Assembly: GCA_002320605.1 (NCBI GenBank)
Contig: DCKG01000020.1
Coordinates: 1-64,000, forward strand
Direction of reading: 5' to 3'
Length of the DNA: 64,000 bases
From: Bacteroidales bacterium UBA1680
GTDB taxonomy: Bacteria > Bacteroidota > Bacteroidia > Bacteroidales > UBA932
Shown: positions 26,088-36,235 of the stretch, in pieces
Layout: the number at the start of each line of letters is the position of its first letter
Position numbering within the stretch: the first letter of the stretch is position 1
Program-made: the position numbers and the translations under genes
Notes under the pieces: generated by a model
Seen by the model: only the letters and a program-made list of their open reading frames with translations
Told to the model about the DNA's origin: nothing
Database searches by the model: none

Positions 26088-29000
26088 TTAGAATGTAAGG
26101 TTGACTCCGAATACGGCTTTGCGTGAGTTAGGATAAGATCCCATATCTACACCGAGAGCCTGGCCGATGCCGGCTACTTCCGGATCGAATCCCGGATATT
26201 TGGTGAAAACAAACCAGTCATCAAGGGATGCATAGATTCTGAGCTTGCTGATTTTGAATTTACGGGAGAACTGCTCAGGAATTGTGTAACCGAGCTGAAT
26301 CTGTTTAATCTTGAAGAAGTCGCCCTTGTAAATGTTGGCGCTTGACTGCATCCAGTCCGTGTAGCCGCCGGCGTTGGCACGGGGCCTTGTGCCGTTTGTG
26401 TTCTCTGGCGTCCAGCGGTCGTCAACGACGAACTTAAGCTTGTTGACAGCGTAGTCGACACGGTCGAGGGCGCAGAAGATTTTATGTCCTGCGGCACCTG
26501 AGCCGAAGATTATGAGGTCAATGTTCTTCCAGTTGGCTGAAAGGGTTATGCCGTAGTTGACTTTAGGAATGCCGGAACCGATGTCGCACTTGTCCGCTGC
26601 TGTCACGACATTGTCACCGGTAGTATCCTCGAAGACAGGCTCGCCGTTCGAAGAGTCTATTTCCTTGAATTTGTAGCCATAGAAATGCCAGGCAGGATAG
26701 CCTTTCTCGAATCTTGTAATGCTGGAGAAGCGGTAGGTGACACCTTCGATGCCATTCTCAAGAGCAGGGTGGAGATATGTGACCCTGTTGTGGAGAGTTG
26801 ACAGATTCCCTCTGACGCTGTAGTTGAATTCACCGATAGAGTCCGACCAGCCGAGTTCGAATTCAAGCCCCATGTTCTCAATGTTGCCGGCGTTCATGGG
26901 CGACTCCTTGACACCGACGATGTTGGATGAAGTGAATCCTGAGACAATGAGGTCTTTGGTCGCCTTTCTGTACCAGTCTGCTGAGAACGCCAGCCTGTCT
27001 TTGAAGAAGCGGGCATCGACACCGAGGTCAACCTGCTCTGAGGTCTCCCACTTGAGTTTGTCGTTTCCGGTGTATGTAGGAGCGTCAGCGGGCGCGTATC
27101 CTCCGTTTGTGCCTGTAGGGTAACTTCCGGTTGAGGCAATCACTGATGCGTACATATAGTTTCCAAGCATTGCAGTGGAACCATTACGACCCCAGCTTGC
27201 GCGGAACTTGAGGTAAGGAATGACACTCCTGAGATTGGCCATAAATGGTTCTTCAGAGATTGTCCAGCCAGCGGAGACTGCCGGGAAGTAGCCCCATCTC
27301 GTGTCGATTGGAAGTACTGAACTGTCAGCTGCATCGGCACGGAGGGAAACCTGCGCGATGTACCGGTTCTTGTAGCTCCAGCTTGCACGTCCATAGTAGG
27401 AGTTGTTCCTAGTGTAGATTGACTCGCCGCCGGACAGTGTCTTGGACGCTGTAGAAGTTATGTAACCGAAATAATAGTAGAGAGGATTGTTGACGAGAAC
27501 GCCGAGATCCGAATCGGAACCCTTTGTCGTGCCGGACACGAAGTTGTTCATATTCTGGCTGTAAGAAGTACCGGCCATGAGAGTGAAGTCGTTGTCGCCA
27601 AGACTGAACGTGTAGTTCGCGAAGTTCTCCCACTGATAGTACTTGGAGATGTTGTTCTTTGCGTTAAGTCCTACATAGTTCTGTTTCTCGTAGTCCGTTG
27701 CGTAGTAGTCGAGGGTGTAACCGTAGGTGGACTGTGCGCTGTACCTGTATGAGAGACGCGAAGTAAAGACCAGACCCTTGACCGGCTTGAAGTTGAGAGC
27801 GGCTGTCCCATTGATTCCGAACGTGAGGATCTCACTGAAGGAGTTGTCACGATGGATGAGTGGGTTGACGTTCTCGTTCAGGTTGAAGGCTGAGATACCG
27901 TAGTAGCCTTCATCGTCACCCATGAGCCTGTGCTTTGTAGGATCATTGAGGATGGCCTGCATATTGGCGGGAAGATTGTCCGCAGTGTAACGTACTGCTG
28001 TGAGGGGGTCGAGCTGGAGAGCCGCGAGGACTGCATTGTTGGACTCGCGGTTGTACTCGTCATCACCTTCTGGTATGGAACGGATGGAAGACTCGTGGAT
28101 CTGGTTGTTGGTCTGGATTTCGAGCCATTGCTTGATCTTGTAGGATGCGTTAATCATACCTGTGATACGCTTGTAGGTATCGGCATCACCGACGAACATG
28201 CCGTTGTTGTCGAGCCAAGTGAGGCTTGTGTAGAAGGAAGCCTTGTCGTTGCCGCCTTCGAAACCTATTTTGTGTCTCTGCTGGAGGGAGTTTGTGAACA
28301 CTGCATCAATCCAGTCAGTGTCGGTCTTGCCGTCCCAGTTGGCTGCATAGAAAGCATCGTCGAACTTGCCGAACTCCTTATAATATTGCATATATTCCTG
28401 GGCGTTCATCACCGCAGGAATCTTTCCGAGGCTCTGCGATGTGAGCTGATACTCGTAGCTGATTTTGCCGTCACCCTTACCGCTCTTCGTGGTTATGATG
28501 ATGACACCGTTACCGGCGCGAGCGCCATAAATTGCTGCTGAGGCGGCATCCTTGAGAACTTCCATCGACTGGATGTCGTTAGGATCGACATTGTTGATGG
28601 TGTTGGTGATACGACCGTCAACGACGTAAAGAGGGTCGGATGTTCCGTTTGAGCTGATACCGCGGATTCGTACTGCAGGAGTGGCACCTGGCTTTGCGGA
28701 ATTTGTGTAGAGCTGCACACCGACTGTCTTGCCCTGAAGCACCATTTCAGCTGAAGTGACAGACCTTGATGTGAGGTCGTTCTCCTTTACTGAAGAGATT
28801 GCGCCAGTAAGGTCACTCTTCTTCTGGACACCGTAACCGATAACGACTATCTCGTCAAGAACTTCCTGTGATTCAACGAGGACGACTTTCATGCCGTCTG
28901 TTGCAGGGACTTCCTGGGTTACGTAGTTGAGGGAAGAAAATTCAAGGACTGCTCCGTCTGGAACAGAGATGGTGAAGTTGCCGTCCATGTCAGTAATGAC

Positions 29001-29171
29001 ACCGTTTGTCGTGCCTTTCTGTACAACGCCGGCGCCGATTACGGATAAACCGGATTCATCAACGACAGTACCGCTGATTTTGTTCTGCGCATAGGCGATG
29101 CCGGTGGAAAGCAAAAGCAACGGAATAAATGCCATCAGAGCAGCGCTGATTTTCGTGATTGGATGTTTCAT
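26088..29171 (-). CDS. SusC/RagA-family TonB-dependent transporter (PUL 2)
   Basis: A 1027-residue outer-membrane TonB-dependent importer. After the signal peptide comes a carboxypeptidase-regulatory-like domain (ISGTVVDESGLSVIGAGVVQ), the linker VLDEIVVIGYGVQKKSDLTG, the plug (SMEVLKDAASAAIYGARAGN) and a barrel ending in VFGVNLTF. Unlike the PUL 1 transporter it has no STN domain, which agrees with control by the adjacent hybrid two-component regulator instead of a sigma/anti-sigma pair. It is the first gene of the minus arm of PUL 2. Confidence 0.95.
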   Translation of the reverse strand: MKHPITKISAALMAFIPLLLLSTGIAYAQNKISGTVVDESGLSVIGAGVVQKGTTNGVITDMDGNFTISVPDGAVLEFSSLNYVTQEVPATDGMKVVLVESQEVLDEIVVIGYGVQKKSDLTGAISSVKENDLTSRSVTSAEMVLQGKTVGVQLYTNSAKPGATPAVRIRGISSNGTSDPLYVVDGRITNTINNVDPNDIQSMEVLKDAASAAIYGARAGNGVIIITTKSGKGDGKISYEYQLTSQSLGKIPAVMNAQEYMQYYKEFGKFDDAFYAANWDGKTDTDWIDAVFTNSLQQRHKIGFEGGNDKASFYTSLTWLDNNGMFVGDADTYKRITGMINASYKIKQWLEIQTNNQIHESSIRSIPEGDDEYNRESNNAVLAALQLDPLTAVRYTADNLPANMQAILNDPTKHRLMGDDEGYYGISAFNLNENVNPLIHRDNSFSEILTFGINGTAALNFKPVKGLVFTSRLSYRYSAQSTYGYTLDYYATDYEKQNYVGLNAKNNISKYYQWENFANYTFSLGDNDFTLMAGTSYSQNMNNFVSGTTKGSDSDLGVLVNNPLYYYFGYITSTASKTLSGGESIYTRNNSYYGRASWSYKNRYIAQVSLRADAADSSVLPIDTRWGYFPAVSAGWTISEEPFMANLRSVIPYLKFRASWGRNGSTAMLGNYMYASVIASTGSYPTGTNGGYAPADAPTYTGNDKLKWETSEQVDLGVDARFFKDRLAFSADWYRKATKDLIVSGFTSSNIVGVKESPMNAGNIENMGLEFELGWSDSIGEFNYSVRGNLSTLHNRVTYLHPALENGIEGVTYRFSSITRFEKGYPAWHFYGYKFKEIDSSNGEPVFEDTTGDNVVTAADKCDIGSGIPKVNYGITLSANWKNIDLIIFGSGAAGHKIFCALDRVDYAVNKLKFVVDDRWTPENTNGTRPRANAGGYTDWMQSSANIYKGDFFKIKQIQLGYTIPEQFSRKFKISKLRIYASLDDWFVFTKYPGFDPEVAGIGQALGVDMGSYPNSRKAVFGVNLTF

Positions 29172-29250
29172 GATGATTATTAAGTGATTAATTATTATTA
29201 ATTGTGGTTTGTCCCTTTTTAAGGATTTTTGACCTTTTAAACTGACAGTG

Positions 29251-29258
29251 CAAAGATA
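29251..29258 (-). promoter_or_regulatory. -7 promoter element of PUL 2 susC
   Basis: The minus strand reads TATCTTTG, an exact TAnnTTTG match, 79 bp upstream of susC in the 206-bp divergent gap with the regulator gene. The rest of the gap is AT-rich and probably holds the regulator's binding site; I could not define it. Confidence 0.55.
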
Positions 29259-29365
29259 ATTTACCTATTATTCACGAATATATCGAAATCGTTTAAATGA
29301 TGTCACCAGAATCCAAACATCGGCATGAGAATACAATATGAACCCCTGTCAACCGATTATTTGTA

Positions 29366-29373
29366 TAAATTTG
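29366..29373 (+). promoter_or_regulatory. -7 promoter element of the hybrid regulator gene
   Basis: TAAATTTG matches TAnnTTTG and ends 4 bp before the ATG at 29378. If used, transcription would start at or within a base or two of the start codon. Confidence 0.4.
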
Positions 29374-29377
29374 TAAT

Positions 29378-32300
29378 ATGACAAGAACTGGACAATCATT
29401 CTCGTTCCTGCTCCTCACTCTGGCTCTGTTGGCCTCCTGCGAGCAGGATGTGGTACCCGAGGGCAACTGCTCTGGGAAGGTCGTTGACGGCATAGGCGAG
29501 AACAGGGTCACCAATCTAGTCTTCGATGGCGAAGGCTATGTCTGGATGACTGGTTCCGATGCTACGTCCCTCTTCAAGACCGACGGTGAGAATGTCATCC
29601 AGTACTGCCATGATTCTTCGGATCCGGAGAGCATCTCCTCCGACAAAGTCAATGATGTTGTCATCGACGGCAAGGGTGTGCTATGGCTTGCAACCCAGAA
29701 GGGTGTGGATCGCTATGATAGCGCAAGGGGCTCATTCGAGCATATGAGCCTTGACGACACCAACTCTTACGTCCTCAGCATCACCAGCAGCGGAGAGGGA
29801 AGAGTCTGCATCGCTACCAGAAGAAACATTCTTGAGCTTGACCATTCTTCAGGAATATTCCTTCGCAAACTTCAGATGTCACTCCTTGGCGCCGATGGCG
29901 AACCGGACATATTCTTTGATGATTATGGACATCTGTGGTTGTTCTTCGAAGGCAGGCTGGACTGTTACGATGACAAGTACAACATGATGTACTCCAGGAA
30001 GGATGTCTATGGGGAAGTTACCTATGACGGCATAGGCTCCATCTGGATGGTCTCAGGAGGGAAACCTGTTACGGTCGATGTCCGTACCTTCCAGGAAAAG
30101 GATGCCGCGGAATCATTTCCTGCGCTCGCAGGAAGAAATCCAAGCTCACTGTCAATGTTAAAAAAAGGGCTCCTGCTGCTGAAGTCCGATGACGGTAACG
30201 TCTGTATTGATGTGAGCAATGGTTCGGTTTTATATCTCGAACAGGCTTCCGGAACCATCAGGAAAGCTCTTATCTGCGCCGAGTCAGGCTCCAACATGAT
30301 GGCCATCGGGCCTGACGGCAGCCTCTGGGATGCACCGGCCACGGGAGGATTCAAACGCTATCCTTCCATCTCGGGCAGTGTCCCTGCCCATCAGGAGCTT
30401 GTCCAGCTGCTTATGGAAGGTCAGGGAAGGAGCTACGTCCAGGATTCTCACCATTTCTGGGTCATAATGACCGATGGTGTTCATTGCTACGACATCGTCA
30501 ATAAGAAACAGCTCGGAGCGGTACAGGTCAGCGACTATTTCGGAGGAACAATGCCTTTAAACATGTCCATAAGTTCCGATGAAAAGGTGGTTCTGAGCGG
30601 GGCACCAAGAAGCAGCGATCCATTCGTGATTCTTGAAGTGAATTCATCGGGAGCTCCTGTTGTCAGCAAGGTTATCGGTAATCCAAAGGACGGTATGGCC
30701 GCCTTCGCAGGCCAGGACAGAATCATTACCGCCAGCCGCGGAGCCAGACTGGCTTCAATAAACGGGTCGGAGGTTGAATATCTTACCTGCCTCTTCAATG
30801 ACAACGCATGCTATGCCTCGCTGATTCGCACCCTCTACGACGGCTCTGTGCTGGTGTGCTACACAGACCACTGTCCGGTCATCTACGTCCCACGCAGCGG
30901 AGAGGTCAAGGAACTTCCGATAGAAGGCCTCCGCCAGGTCTATTTCTCAACTTTCGCAGAAGACTACAGAGGCAATGTCTGGATAGGCTCGACTGACAAC
31001 GGTCTCTTTGTCTACAACCTAAAGTCTCAGACAATCAGCCACGTGGATGGCTTCCCTGAAGTTCAGGTCTCAAGCCTTGCGGCAGATGGCGAAGGCAATG
31101 TGTTCGCAATGGATGCCCACGGAAATGTTTATATGTTCAACATCGATGACTCCTCTTCCAGAAGGGTCTGGACGGATCCGTCCGACTTCCCTCCGCAGAG
31201 GCAGATGTTCACTCTCCCGGACCGTACCGTTGTTCTGGTGGGGCCGACTGACTTCGTCTGGTTCAACAAGGAGAGTCTTCATGCGACAGAAAATCTGGCT
31301 CCTCCATCGCACGTCATTCTCACTTCAAGAAAGAAAGTGATTGCGGCATTCAGCACCAATGACTACACGTCCCGCCGTGCCGTTATCCATCTGGACAGGG
31401 ACATCGAGGGACTCAATCTCCACATTGGAGCAATCAACGGCAGTGCACCGAATGTGTCATATTCCTATATGTATGACATCAATCATCTGAAAACAGGCCC
31501 ACGCGAGTCGTTCGACAATGCCTTTATCCCACTCTATGGCATCAGCAACCTAAGGAACAACGTCAGGTTCTGGGTAAAGAACAACAACCTTGGCACGGAG
31601 ACCCTACCTTTCACCATTGTGGTGAAGATGAACTTACGCTGGCAGGAGATAGCTGTCACTCTCCTAATCATTGTCCTGCTCGCAGCTAGCGCCATCCTTG
31701 TCCTTATCAACCTCCGCAAGAAGCGTGAGGCTGAGAGCGAAAGGCTGAAGCGCGAAATGACAGAACGTATGAATATGGAGAACATCGATTTCTTCGCAAA
31801 CATTTCACACGAGTTCAGGACGCCTCTGACACTCATCCACGGTGCTGTCTTTTCGCTTGAAAGTGGGCGTCAGGCGGATGCTGCAAAGGCTCACGGAGTC
31901 ATAAAGCGAAATACCGACAGGCTTCTGAAACTTGTCAGCCAGATGCTTGACTTCAACAAGCTTGACCACGGAGTCCTCAAACTCAACGTCAAACTTGAGC
32001 CCGTCGCCGAGATTTTCGAGATTACGAAGATGAACTTCGTAATCGGTGCCTCGATGAAGAACATCGACATGTCACTGAATATATCAGATCATTCGATGAT
32101 GGGCTGGATAGACCGCGACAAGATAGAGAAGATACTCTACAACCTCTGTTCCAACGCCCTCAAGTACACACCTCCGGGAGGAGCCGTGACGATTGATGTG
32201 TCCGAAGATGAGAACCACGTTCTGAACGTCTTTGTCTCCGACACCGGCATCGGCATCCCTGATGAAGACTTGGATGCAGTCTTCGACCGCTTCTACCAGA

Positions 32301-33358
32301 CTGATGCGTCCAAGAAGGCAGGCGGTACCGGAATCGGACTTTCCTACACCAGGGCTCTTGTCAACCTCCATCATGGAACCATCGGTGTCAGGCTGAGGAA
32401 GACCGACGACGGCAGGACGGCAGGCTCAATATTCAGCTTTGCCATCCCGATGTCGGAATCGGAGTACAGTCGTGAGGAAAAGGCAGAGACGACTGACAGA
32501 CTTGTCAACATCGACAGCAAGGAGATGATGAGTGAGTATGTCGATAGCCCCAAGGAGCCTGAGGATTCAGAGAACAAGCCCAAGCTCCTCATCATCGATG
32601 ACGACTACGAGGTGGTCTACTATCTCAAGTCCCTATTCTCAGACAACTATAACGTCAGCTTTCGCTTTGATGCGATGAGCGGCTACAAGCTCATCGAGGA
32701 ACTGAATCCTGACATTATCATCTGCGACGTAATGATGATCGATGTGGATGGCATCCATCTCTGCAAGATGATCAAGGACAACATTTCTATGTGCCATATT
32801 CCTTTCGTAATGCTGACCGCAAAATCCACGATGGAAGACCAGATCAGGAGCCTTGGCGTCGGCGCGGACGCCTATGTCGTCAAGCCCTTCAACCCGGAGT
32901 ACCTTAAGGCGCTGGTCAAGTCGATGATCGACAACAGGAACAGGGTACGTAAGATGCTTGGGTCCTCGACCACTGTGACCGCAGTCTCCAAGGATGTCCT
33001 CAGCTACCACGACCGCACATTCATGGAGAATATGTATTCAGCAATGGAGGAAAGCCTGCATAAAGGGGATATGGACATCGACTCCGTTGCGGAGAGTCTG
33101 GGTGTCAGCCGCTCCAAGTTTTACTATAAGGTGAAGGCACTCACGGGACAGACCCCGAATGAGTTCTTCACAACCTACAAGCTGAACTATTCTGTTCCAT
33201 TGATCAAGGAGAGGAAATACAAGATCGCCGCCATCGCTGACATGCTTGGCTTCAGCTCTGCATCCCACTTCACCTCCCTGTTCAAGAAGCAGTTTGGAAT
33301 GCTTCCAAGCCAATACGCAGAAAGCGAACCCACGGACAACAAACATACCAATTTATAG
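29378..33358 (+). CDS. hybrid two-component system sensor regulator (PUL 2)
   Basis: A 1326-residue single-chain regulator. Residues about 30-680 form a periplasmic beta-propeller sensor of Reg_prop type (NLVFDGEGYVWMTGS, DVVIDGKGVLWLATQKGVDR, EDYRGNVWIGSTDNGLF), then a Y_Y_Y-like domain and one membrane helix near 756-780 (IAVTLLIIVLLAASAILVL). The cytoplasmic part has a HisKA with NISHEFRTPLTLIHGA (phospho-His near 812), an HATPase (NLCSNALKYTPPGG, DTGIGIPDEDL, GTGIGLSY), a receiver from about 1066 (LLIIDDDYEV, phospho-Asp in IICDVMM) and an AraC helix-turn-helix at the end (VAESLGVSRSKFYYKVKALT). The N-terminus has a lipobox-like LASC21. It should sense a PUL 2 oligosaccharide and activate both arms. 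Confidence 0.93.
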   Translation: MTRTGQSFSFLLLTLALLASCEQDVVPEGNCSGKVVDGIGENRVTNLVFDGEGYVWMTGSDATSLFKTDGENVIQYCHDSSDPESISSDKVNDVVIDGKGVLWLATQKGVDRYDSARGSFEHMSLDDTNSYVLSITSSGEGRVCIATRRNILELDHSSGIFLRKLQMSLLGADGEPDIFFDDYGHLWLFFEGRLDCYDDKYNMMYSRKDVYGEVTYDGIGSIWMVSGGKPVTVDVRTFQEKDAAESFPALAGRNPSSLSMLKKGLLLLKSDDGNVCIDVSNGSVLYLEQASGTIRKALICAESGSNMMAIGPDGSLWDAPATGGFKRYPSISGSVPAHQELVQLLMEGQGRSYVQDSHHFWVIMTDGVHCYDIVNKKQLGAVQVSDYFGGTMPLNMSISSDEKVVLSGAPRSSDPFVILEVNSSGAPVVSKVIGNPKDGMAAFAGQDRIITASRGARLASINGSEVEYLTCLFNDNACYASLIRTLYDGSVLVCYTDHCPVIYVPRSGEVKELPIEGLRQVYFSTFAEDYRGNVWIGSTDNGLFVYNLKSQTISHVDGFPEVQVSSLAADGEGNVFAMDAHGNVYMFNIDDSSSRRVWTDPSDFPPQRQMFTLPDRTVVLVGPTDFVWFNKESLHATENLAPPSHVILTSRKKVIAAFSTNDYTSRRAVIHLDRDIEGLNLHIGAINGSAPNVSYSYMYDINHLKTGPRESFDNAFIPLYGISNLRNNVRFWVKNNNLGTETLPFTIVVKMNLRWQEIAVTLLIIVLLAASAILVLINLRKKREAESERLKREMTERMNMENIDFFANISHEFRTPLTLIHGAVFSLESGRQADAAKAHGVIKRNTDRLLKLVSQMLDFNKLDHGVLKLNVKLEPVAEIFEITKMNFVIGASMKNIDMSLNISDHSMMGWIDRDKIEKILYNLCSNALKYTPPGGAVTIDVSEDENHVLNVFVSDTGIGIPDEDLDAVFDRFYQTDASKKAGGTGIGLSYTRALVNLHHGTIGVRLRKTDDGRTAGSIFSFAIPMSESEYSREEKAETTDRLVNIDSKEMMSEYVDSPKEPEDSENKPKLLIIDDDYEVVYYLKSLFSDNYNVSFRFDAMSGYKLIEELNPDIIICDVMMIDVDGIHLCKMIKDNISMCHIPFVMLTAKSTMEDQIRSLGVGADAYVVKPFNPEYLKALVKSMIDNRNRVRKMLGSSTTVTAVSKDVLSYHDRTFMENMYSAMEESLHKGDMDIDSVAESLGVSRSKFYYKVKALTGQTPNEFFTTYKLNYSVPLIKERKYKIAAIADMLGFSSASHFTSLFKKQFGMLPSQYAESEPTDNKHTNL

Positions 33359-33363
33359 ATTTT

Positions 33364-34518
33364 ATGAAATACAACCACATTGCTGCCGCTCTTGCGGCAC
33401 TGGCCATCGGAATCTCGGCATCCGCACAGCAGGCGCTCAGCTCCAGGGCCCCGGTAGCATCACCGGAAATCAATTCCGACAACACAGTGACATTCAGATA
33501 CAGGAATGCCAAGGCAGTAAAGGTCCTCATTCAGGGAGACTTCCTTACTTCAATGTCCCCTGTCGAGATGAAGGAAGGCCAGGACGGAGTCTGGACCTAT
33601 ACTTCACAGCCTCTAGAGGGTGAGCTCTATCTCTACGACTTCATTGTCGATGGCGAGCGACGCAATGACCCTTCGAATATGTATATGAGTAGGGACATTG
33701 CGACATGGACCAACTTCTTCACAATGAGTACCCGGAAGGATGACAAAGGATGGTATTATGAGGTTCACGACATTCCTCACGGAACCCTCGCCAAAAGGTG
33801 GTACGACAGCCCTGCTCTCGGTACGGTGCGCCGTATGAGCGTCTACTCCCCTGCAGGCTACGAGAAGAGCAAAGGAAAGTACCCTGTCCTGTACCTCCTG
33901 CATGGTTCAGGCGGAGACGAGGATGCCTGGGTTGACCTTGGAAGGACAGTCCAGATTCTCGACAACCTTATCGCAGAGGGAAAAGCAAAGCCGATGATTG
34001 TCGTGATGCCAAACGGAGTCTACTACAACAATGCCGCTCCTGGCTATGCTGTGAATATGTTCCAACCTACGATGTCCAATTCTCGCTCCGACTCTACGAA
34101 GGAGATCGAGGACAGCTTCCAGGACGTCATCTCATTCGTTGAGTCCAACTACAGGGTCGCAACAGGTCGGCAGAACAGAGCCATCGCAGGCCTCTCTATG
34201 GGTTCTCGCCAGTCATGTTCAATCTCCCGTTCACATCCTGGCACATTCTCCTATATCGGAATGTTCTCAGGCGCTGTTCCCGTCAACACTCCAGAGGAGG
34301 AGGCAGCCCTTGCTAAACAGATGGATCCGAAGTGGGCGCCGAAACTCTACTGGATCGGTGTGGGAAGTGCCGACGGAGTCAAGGCCCACGCAATCAAGAT
34401 CAAGGAATATTGCGAATCTAAGGGCTACCCTGTAGAATACTATGAGTCCGAGGGAGGCCACACCTGGCGGAACTGGAGGCTCTACCTCACCCTTTTTGCA
34501 CAAAAGATTTTTAAATAA
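33364..34518 (+). CDS. secreted CE1-like esterase with N-terminal E-set domain
   Basis: A 384-residue exported protein homologous to the one at 20722. Signal peptide ends in ISASAQ; the E-set domain covers about 25-115 (DNTVTFRYRNAKAVKVLIQG); the alpha/beta hydrolase has VLYLLHGSGGDEDAWVDLG, the nucleophile in AIAGLSMGSRQS and the catalytic His in SEGGHTWRNW. The nucleophile elbow is GLSMGS, against GLSMGG in the paralogue. It starts 5 bp after the regulator gene, so it probably shares its transcript. An acyl or feruloyl esterase of plant glycans is likely; the exact ester is unknown. Confidence 0.87.
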   Translation: MKYNHIAAALAALAIGISASAQQALSSRAPVASPEINSDNTVTFRYRNAKAVKVLIQGDFLTSMSPVEMKEGQDGVWTYTSQPLEGELYLYDFIVDGERRNDPSNMYMSRDIATWTNFFTMSTRKDDKGWYYEVHDIPHGTLAKRWYDSPALGTVRRMSVYSPAGYEKSKGKYPVLYLLHGSGGDEDAWVDLGRTVQILDNLIAEGKAKPMIVVMPNGVYYNNAAPGYAVNMFQPTMSNSRSDSTKEIEDSFQDVISFVESNYRVATGRQNRAIAGLSMGSRQSCSISRSHPGTFSYIGMFSGAVPVNTPEEEAALAKQMDPKWAPKLYWIGVGSADGVKAHAIKIKEYCESKGYPVEYYESEGGHTWRNWRLYLTLFAQKIFK

Positions 34519-34535
34519 TAGCACAAGAACAGAAT

Positions 34536-36023
34536 ATGAAAAATGCTCTATTTTTGGCCGCTGCAGCACTAGCGCTTGCATCCTGCGGCAACAAGTATCC
34601 AGACCACAGTATTATCGTCAACAGCACCGACGCTATCGTGCAGACCCGGCAAGGAACCCTCTCCGGTTACATAGAGGACGGTATCTACACCTTCAAGGGC
34701 ATCAGGTATGCCAAAGCTAAGCGCTTTGAGGCTCCGCAGGATCCGGACAGCTGGAAAGGAATACAGACGGCTCTCTACTATGGCCCTCAATGTTACCAGG
34801 CACCAAGAAAAACCTGGGAAGATGATTGTGAGGCATTCCTCTACCAGTGGGATGACGGCACACAGTCGGACGACTGCCAGTACCTCAACATCTGGACAAA
34901 AGGTATCAACGACGGCAAGAAACGCCCTGTTATGGTATGGCTCCACGGCGGTGGATTTGCAATGGGTGCCGGCAGCGAGCTTCCTTTCTATGACGGAACC
35001 AATCTTGCCAAGAAAGATGTTGTCTTCGTCAATCTCAATCATCGGCTCAACTTCCTCGGCTACCTAGACCTCTCCGACTACGGCGAGAAGTACAAATACT
35101 CAGGAATCTGCGGTATTATGGATCTCGTGAAGGCTCTCGAGTGGGTCAACAAGAACATCGAGGCTTTCGGAGGCGACCCTGACAACGTCACCATATTCGG
35201 ACAGTCTGGCGGCGGTGGAAAGGTAAACATACTTCTAGGCGCTCCTTCGGCCAAGGGGCTGTTCAACAAGGGAATCATCGAGAGTGGCTCCATGCTCAAA
35301 CTTGGCGACAAGGAAGCTTCCAAGCAGATGGCGCACCGCATCGTAGAGAACCTCGGCCTTAATGAGCAGACGATCGACAAGATTCAGGAGATTCCATATT
35401 CAGAACTCTTGGAAGCTGCCACAAAGGCGGTCTGCGATGCCTATCCTGATAACTTCTTCTACCGCATCTACGGTGCCGGAATGTGGTGCAATCCTGTCCT
35501 TGACGGTGAGGTAGTACCTTATGACCTCAGTGACCCCCGCATTGCAGAAATCTCCAAGGGCATCCCTACAATTATCGGCTGCAACTATAGCGAATACGGA
35601 ATGATCAGCAGCGTGTTCACCAACGCCGATGTCAGGTACAACCTTGGAGACACCAAGGAATATCTCTACGTTTTTGCGAAGCCATCCCCTCACATGGAAG
35701 GTACTTTCGCAACCAACCATTGCACAGAAATGCCTTACGTGTTCAACAACATCTGGCTTGGCCGCTTCATGGTCGGAGCCGACAGATCATCCTACAAGTT
35801 GGCCGACTTCATGAGCGACGTTTGGGTTTCATTTGCAAAGGATGGAGTCCCTGACAGCAAGAAGTTCAAATGGGAGGAATACAATCCTGAGACAAAGCCA
35901 GTTGTCGTTTTCAACGACAAGACAGTCACAGTTCACGAGAGTGACACCGAGTTCTGGAATGAAATGAAGGAATACAAGCGCGACACCTGGAAGCTTAGGC
36001 AGCCGATGTACCCTACAGACTGA
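34536..36023 (+). CDS. type B carboxylesterase lipoprotein
   Basis: A 495-residue lipoprotein (lipobox LASC followed by GNK). The type B carboxylesterase/lipase pattern is clear: IVQTRQGTLSGYIEDGIYTF at the start, oxyanion-hole VWLHGGGFAMGAG, the EDCL-like DDCQYLNIW, the nucleophile in TIFGQSGGGGK and a catalytic His in TNHCTEMPYVFNN. It hydrolyses carboxylic esters. It lies 17 bp after the CE1-like esterase and ends the plus arm of PUL 2. Together the locus has two intact CE1-like enzymes, one type B esterase and one remnant, so its substrate is probably heavily esterified. Confidence 0.88.
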   Translation: MKNALFLAAAALALASCGNKYPDHSIIVNSTDAIVQTRQGTLSGYIEDGIYTFKGIRYAKAKRFEAPQDPDSWKGIQTALYYGPQCYQAPRKTWEDDCEAFLYQWDDGTQSDDCQYLNIWTKGINDGKKRPVMVWLHGGGFAMGAGSELPFYDGTNLAKKDVVFVNLNHRLNFLGYLDLSDYGEKYKYSGICGIMDLVKALEWVNKNIEAFGGDPDNVTIFGQSGGGGKVNILLGAPSAKGLFNKGIIESGSMLKLGDKEASKQMAHRIVENLGLNEQTIDKIQEIPYSELLEAATKAVCDAYPDNFFYRIYGAGMWCNPVLDGEVVPYDLSDPRIAEISKGIPTIIGCNYSEYGMISSVFTNADVRYNLGDTKEYLYVFAKPSPHMEGTFATNHCTEMPYVFNNIWLGRFMVGADRSSYKLADFMSDVWVSFAKDGVPDSKKFKWEEYNPETKPVVVFNDKTVTVHESDTEFWNEMKEYKRDTWKLRQPMYPTD

Positions 36024-36235
36024 TACATCGCAGAAGTGCTGTACTAAATCCCACCAATGTTTCCACAGAGTCCTTCAATCGCAAGCTCAAAGCCTTCAGG
36101 CTTCAGAACATGTATTTCTAAACACATCTTGCATCTGTTCATGATTCTTGCTTCAGATTGCCTGCGAAATTCCTTTTGAGAAAACAATAATTCTAAATAT
36201 TAATATAATATATTCATATAGAATGGTTTGTTATT

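Noticed and set aside
36044..36142. 32-codon minus-strand frame with two CxxC-like cysteines before the DUF4837 gene
   Set aside because: Too short, no promoter box and no neighbour logic; it could be chance. The gap is better explained by the terminator and promoter at its right end.
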